DNA of 64,000 nucleotides, from positions 17,492,001-17,556,000 of the forward strand of contig CM069607.1 of NCBI GenBank assembly GCA_035771175.1, in the 5' to 3' direction. The position numbers and the translations under genes were made by a program. Source of the stretch: Paratinospora sagittata. Taxonomy: Eukaryota; Streptophyta; Magnoliopsida; Ranunculales; Menispermaceae. Below are positions 59,926-64,000 of the stretch, piece after piece. The notes beneath the pieces are model-generated. The model had not been told where the DNA came from and ran no database searches. It saw only the letters and a program-made list of their open reading frames with translations. The first letter of the stretch is position 1. Each line of letters begins with the position of its first letter.

Positions 59926-60354
59926 CTATATGGTCCCCTGAATGGCACTATGGCCTATAAAATCCTCAACATCATGAAACCATAGAGAGTAAATGGAGTC
60001 GGATTCATCCTCAGAAGATTCTAATCGTTGCTCAACATATTGTGATGTAGGGCGCTGGTTACATCGTTTAAGGGGAGGTAGGTTGAGCGGTGGAATTCTT
60101 TTTCGTGCTGTTGCTTGAATTTGTCCGCGTGGCAATTTTGGTAGAAGGTCTTGCCAAGATGAGGGCACGAGATTGTTATGAAAAATCCATGCACGCTTTG
60201 GCGATAAGGGTCGCTGTCTGTGTGGCGATGGAGTTGGTGATGCAAAATAGTTGTGACTTGACTCTGATTCTTGAAGAGTAGCCACAGGTTGCCAAGAAGG
60301 CCACTGCGTGTGTGCATTACTATATCTATTGATATTATTTTTAGACATCTGCAT
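59926..60354 (-). CDS. Accessory ORF3 of family A, A3 copy (open, 142 aa)
   Basis: An uninterrupted frame from ATG 60354 to the stop at 59926, the only open copy of ORF3 here. The start ATGCAGATGTC is shared with A1 and A2. Order: a short N-terminus with TQWPSWQP; a Ser/Pro block SSHNYFASPTPSPHRQ; a basic block PLSPKRAW and DLLPKLPRGQIQATARKRIP; PLNLPPLKRCNQRPTSQ; then an acidic C-terminus LESSEDESDSIYSLWFHDVE. There is no signal peptide, membrane segment or domain that I recognise. It lies about 65 bases after the pol stop (60419), ends about 75 bases before the LTR, and is not fused to pol. Its preservation beside a frameshifted pol is notable but could be chance for so short a frame. Confidence 0.6.
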   Translation of the reverse strand: MQMSKNNINRYSNAHTQWPSWQPVATLQESESSHNYFASPTPSPHRQRPLSPKRAWIFHNNLVPSSWQDLLPKLPRGQIQATARKRIPPLNLPPLKRCNQRPTSQYVEQRLESSEDESDSIYSLWFHDVEDFIGHSAIQGTI

Positions 60355-60418
60355 AGTTATTCAAGTGAAACAATGTATTAAGATAGGTGTAAACAAAGTT
60401 CCATCATTTTATTGTCAT

Positions 60419-63400
60419 CAGTTGGTACTAGAAAACAATTCAAGGTATTTCTGTTTAATTGTTGCTTCTAGTTCCCATGTTGCTTCCTCGACGCCGTGGT
60501 GATCCCAGAGCACCTTCACAAGTGGTATGCTACGTCGCCTTAGTTCTTGAGTTTTTCTATCCAAAATCGGTATCTCTTTCTCCTGATACTTATTTCCTTC
60601 CTCAACCCGAACCTCGACTAGAGGGATTATATGCGAAGGATCAGGACGATACTTTCAAAGCATGGATACGTGTAAAATGTCATGAACCTTAGGCATGGAT
60701 GATGGAAGGGACAGACGATAAGCAAGTTTGCCTATACGTTCAATGATCTGAAATGGACCGATATACCGTGGGGAGAACTTTCCTTTGATCCCAAAACGTT
60801 TGACACCTCTTGTGGGCTGGACTTTTAGAAAAACTAAGTCCCCTTTATTAAATTCGAGAGGCTGCCTTCGCTTGTTAGCAAAGCTCTTTTGTTGACTTTG
60901 TGCAACACGAAGTCGTTCCTTTACTAGTGTGATCTTCTCAGAAGTCTCTTGAACTAGTTCAGGGCCTAACTGCAGTCTATTTCCCATATCTAACCAGCAT
61001 ACCGGAGATCTGCAAAGCCGACCATAGAAAGCCTCGTATGGTGCCATGCCGATACTAGTTTGGTAGCTGTTGTTGTATGCAAACTCAGCTAAATGTAAAT
61101 ATTTTGCCCATCCGTCATTAAAGTTTAAAATGCAACACCGTAACATGTCTTCTAAGGTTTGGATAAGATGCTCTGACTGCCCATCAGTCTGAGGGTGAAA
61201 GGCTGTGCTCATGGTGATTTTAGAACCCATTATACTCTTGAAGCTTTTTCAAAAGTTTGATGTGAATCAAGGGTCTCGATCAGAGACGATCGTGAGTGGT
61301 ATGCCATGAAGGCGTACGATCTCTCTTTCATATAGTTCGGCAAGTTTGGCAGGGTTATCCGTGAACTTTATTGGCAGAAAGTGTGCAGACTTTGTAAGTG
61401 TGTCAATGATAACCCAGATAGCATCTTGCCTATTATTATTTCGAGGCAAAGCCGTAACAAAATCCATTGCGATGTTCTCCCACTTCCATTCTCCAATAGG
61501 TAACGGCTGGAGAAGTCCAAATGGAAGTCTTTGTTTTGCCTTAACTTGCTGGCAAACGAGACATCGAGCAACAAAGTCTGCAATCGCCTTCTTCATTCCA
61601 GAAAACCAGAATTGTCGCTTGACATCCTTGTACATCTTGTCACCCCCAGGATGCATAGCAAACCTCAAACAGTGCATCTCAGTGAGTACTTCTTTCCGAA
61701 CCTCAGAATCGTTCGGTAGACAGAGACGTTTTTTTTATAGAAAATGACCCCATCTTCAGAGACCGACCAGTGAGGGAGGTCTTGTCCGCTAAGTAGAAGT
61801 TCTCGTTTCTCCATTAACATAGGGTCATTGGCTTGAGCTACTTAAATCTTTCGAACTAGCTCGGAGTTGGCTGATAATTGAGAGAGTTGTGATCTTGGTC
61901 CCTCCTCGGTCAATTTGAGGTTAAAGTTCTCCATCTCTGTAGTCAACTTCCCCATTTCGAAGTTAAGAGTGAAGCAACATAAGATTTTCTACTCAAGGCA
62001 TCAGCCACAACATTGGCCTTTCCAGGATGGTACTGGAGTTGAAAGTCATAATCTTTCAAGAATTCCAACCATCGTCTTTGGCGGAGGTTTAGGTCTCTCT
62101 GAGTGTTTATGTACTTAAGACTCTTGTGATCTGAGAAGACCTCGAACCGTTCACCATATAGGTAATGACGCCATAATTTCAGTGCGAATTCGACAGCTGC
62201 AAGTTCCAAGTCATGTGTTGGGTAATTATCCTCATGAATCTTCAGTTGCCTCGAGGCATATGCAACAACCTGGCCTTCTTGCATTAGTACGACACCTAAG
62301 CCTTGGAGAGAGGCGTCGGTGTATAATAAAAATCCAATTGCATTTCTTGGAGTGATAGGTACAGGTGCCTTCGTGAGGCATTTCTTCAATTCCTGAAATG
62401 ATGTTTCATAGGCGGGATTCCAAATGAATAGCACGTCTTTTCGAGTGAGCTTGGTCATAGGTTCAGCAATCTTTGAGAAGTCCTTGATGAAGCTCTGTAA
62501 TAGCCAGCCAAACCAAGAAAACTCTTAATCTGAGTAACAGTGGTAGGCTGCTTCCAGTTTAAACCTGCTTCAACCTTAGAAGGATCTACCTCAATGCCAT
62601 TGCCTGAAACCACATGGCCTAGGAATTGAACTCGCTTCGCCCAAAATTTGCACTTACTCAACTTTGCATATAGCTGGTGGCTTTTCAAGGTCTGGAGGAC
62701 TATCTTTAGATGTATCTTATGGTCTTCCTCGGTTGAGGAACATATCAAGATATCACCCACAAAAACCACCACAAATCGGTCTAAGTATAATTGGAAGATG
62801 CGGTTCATCAAATCCATGAATGCAGCAGGAGCATTTGTTAGACCGAACGACATGACCAAGAACTCGTAGTGACTATACCAAGTTCTGAACGTCGTCTTGG
62901 TAATGTCCGACTCTCGAATTCGGAGTTGGTGATAGCCATATCGTAAATCAATCTTAGAGAAGTATTTGGCATCTCTATGTTGGTTGAATAAGTCATCGAT
63001 CATGGGCAATGGGTTTCTGTTCTTAATGGTGACGTTATTGAGCTTGCGATAGTCTATGCAAAGGCATAACGAACCATCCTTTTTGCGAACGAACAGAACT
63101 GGAGCGCCCCAGGGTAATGAACTCTTTCTGATGAAGCCATTGCTCTCTAATTCCTTCAGTTGTTCGTCTAATTCGACAAGCTCGACATTTGACATTTTGT
63201 ATGGTGGAATTGAGATAGGCCCGGTCCCAGGTATGAGGTTGATTTCAAAATCGAATTCCCTAACTGGAGGTAGACCAAGAAAGTCATTTAGAAAAATTGT
63301 TGGGAATTCAGATATGATCGGAACATCGTGTACTTCGAGAGGGTACAGTGCTGGTGATTCATTTTCGTCACCAAGGGATAAAACTCGAAGTTGTGCCTTG

Positions 63401-63720
63401 AGAAGTGCAACTGTTGATTTGTGTATCCATTTCCTTGTTCCCTGAATCTTGACGATCTCTCATGTAGGCAAGGTTAACTGAACTTGCTTCTTTATTCATT
63501 CGATCTTTGCATTCAGTGGTGCTAGCCAGTCCATGCCAAGGATGATGTCGAAGTTTTCAATGTCCATCACAAAATGATCTGCATTTATTATCTGTTCTGA
63601 CATTCGAAGCTCACATCGAGAACACTGCAAATTCACGTCAGTACCAGATCCCAACCGTGATGTGACATGAAGTGTGATGTCTGTGGGTTCAGGATGCAGG
63701 CCTAAATGTCTTACCAATGC
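60419..63720 (-). pseudogene. pol of A3 (RT, RNase H, integrase, chromodomain-like tail)
   Basis: Minus strand. RT 63195-62455: [20 protein letters not shown] and [13 protein letters not shown], so the catalytic box is FVGD with one aspartate lost. RNase H: 62458-61943 ([46 protein letters not shown]). Integrase: RFAMHPGGDKMYKDVKRQFW, CLVCQQVKAKQRLPFG, MDFVTALP, TIVSDRDP, and HPQTDGQSEHL after two stops near 61257 and 61240 (CGA-to-TGA and TGG-to-TGA types). The tail holds ILDRKTQELRRRSIPLVKVL and VEEATWELEATIKQKYLELF, stop at 60419. A further TGA precedes KYRPDPSH near 60655, and a homopolymer frameshift lies near 61735. It gives the reference order for repairing alignments of A1 and A2. Confidence 0.88.
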
Positions 63721-64000
63721 CGACGATATAAAAGAATGCGTAGCACCTGAATCAAACAAAACATGGACCATTGTATTGAACAAAGGAAAGGTACATTCGA
63801 CTACATTGTTGTCTTGGAGGGGTTGTTGAGCGATGGCAAATGTTCTGCCCTGATTCTGTTGTCCCTGATTTTGCTGGTTCTGCCTCGGTTGGGCATTAGC
63901 AACAGGTGGTGCTTGTGAACTGGAACAACGGGAATAGGTTGCTGCAGGTGCGAACATGCATATTTTACGTGGCCCTTCTGGCCACAGTTGTAACATGTCG
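63721..64000 (-). pseudogene. End of gag and start of protease of A3
   Basis: A zinc knuckle CYNCGQKGHVKYAC (CX2CX4HX4C, intact) is encoded at about 63955-63998. A frame change follows, then a Gln/Asn-rich linker and FNTMVHVLFDSGATHSFISS, the protease active site, near 63730-63780. The protease continues left to about 63496 (IILGMDWLAPLNAKIE). The rest of gag is beyond the window. Confidence 0.8.

Larger units (their letters stand above)
38153..64000 (-). mobile_element. Element A3, family A retrotransposon with a 20-kb nest in its 3' LTR
   Basis: Minus-strand element. Its 3' LTR is in two halves, 38153-39251 and 59565-59851 (about 1390 bp joined), separated by element B1. The internal region 59852-64000 holds a polypurine tract, ORF3, pol and the end of gag, and runs off the window. 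The gag N-terminus, any upstream ORF and the 5' LTR would lie beyond 64000. The LTR halves align to the intact A LTR at 51441 without overlap except the duplicated target bases. Confidence 0.88.

Noticed and set aside
60090..60281. Plus-strand ORF opposite ORF3 of A3
   Set aside because: It overlaps ORF3 fully, and its protein blocks are not kept in A1 and A2.

Overview
The window is plant nuclear heterochromatin made almost wholly of nested Ty3/gypsy LTR retrotransposons. I found no host protein gene, rRNA, tRNA or CRISPR array. The organism is an angiosperm by its element types: Tekay/Del-like chromoviruses with long LTRs, primer sites matching the initiator tRNA-Met 3' end, and an Athila-like element. 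The species cannot be told from the sequence. I call the LTR families A (TGTCACACC...GGTATTACA as read on +), B (TGTCACGACGCC...GGGTGTTACA on +), C (sense TGTGACGCCCCG...GTCGCCACA) and E.

Layout from the left: (i) 1-5690, element C1 on the minus strand, with an LTR cut by the window edge, a decayed pol and a truncated gag. (ii) 5691-6195, a truncated LTR and a Tat-like gag scrap. (iii) 6196-23981, element A1 on the minus strand, with both LTRs, an extra ORF upstream of gag, broken gag and pol, an accessory ORF after pol, and a 1-kb Athila-type insertion in pol. Its right LTR contains two solo LTRs (B at 17323-20117, C at 20422-23363), each with a perfect 5-bp target duplication. (iv) 23982-33400, element A2 on the plus strand, 5'-truncated, split by a solo C LTR. 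(v) 33401-38152, an Athila-like pol fragment on the minus strand, split by a solo E LTR. (vi) 38153-64000, element A3 on the minus strand. Its 3' LTR is split by a 20-kb block that is element B1 (39252-59559). The left LTR of B1 itself holds a 377-bp foldback plus complete element C2 (39294-48895, TSD GACAC) and a solo A LTR (51441-53056, TSD TATTA).

The gag-pol products would form particles, reverse-transcribe the RNA from the tRNA-Met primer, and integrate it. The pol C-termini look chromodomain-like, which fits insertion of one Tekay element into the LTR of another. Every coding region carries stops or frameshifts, many of the C-to-T type expected in methylated DNA.

The parts most worth a second look are in family A. 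An accessory ORF lies between pol and the 3' LTR and is shared by all three copies. A 544-codon ORF with no frameshift lies between the primer site and gag of A1. Heat-shock-element-like palindromes sit just upstream of the LTR TATA box, expanded to a 14-unit array in the solo A LTR and forming a full three-part element in A2. The B1 element is also notable: its LTRs are similar but its pol is ruined, as if it was mobilised in trans.
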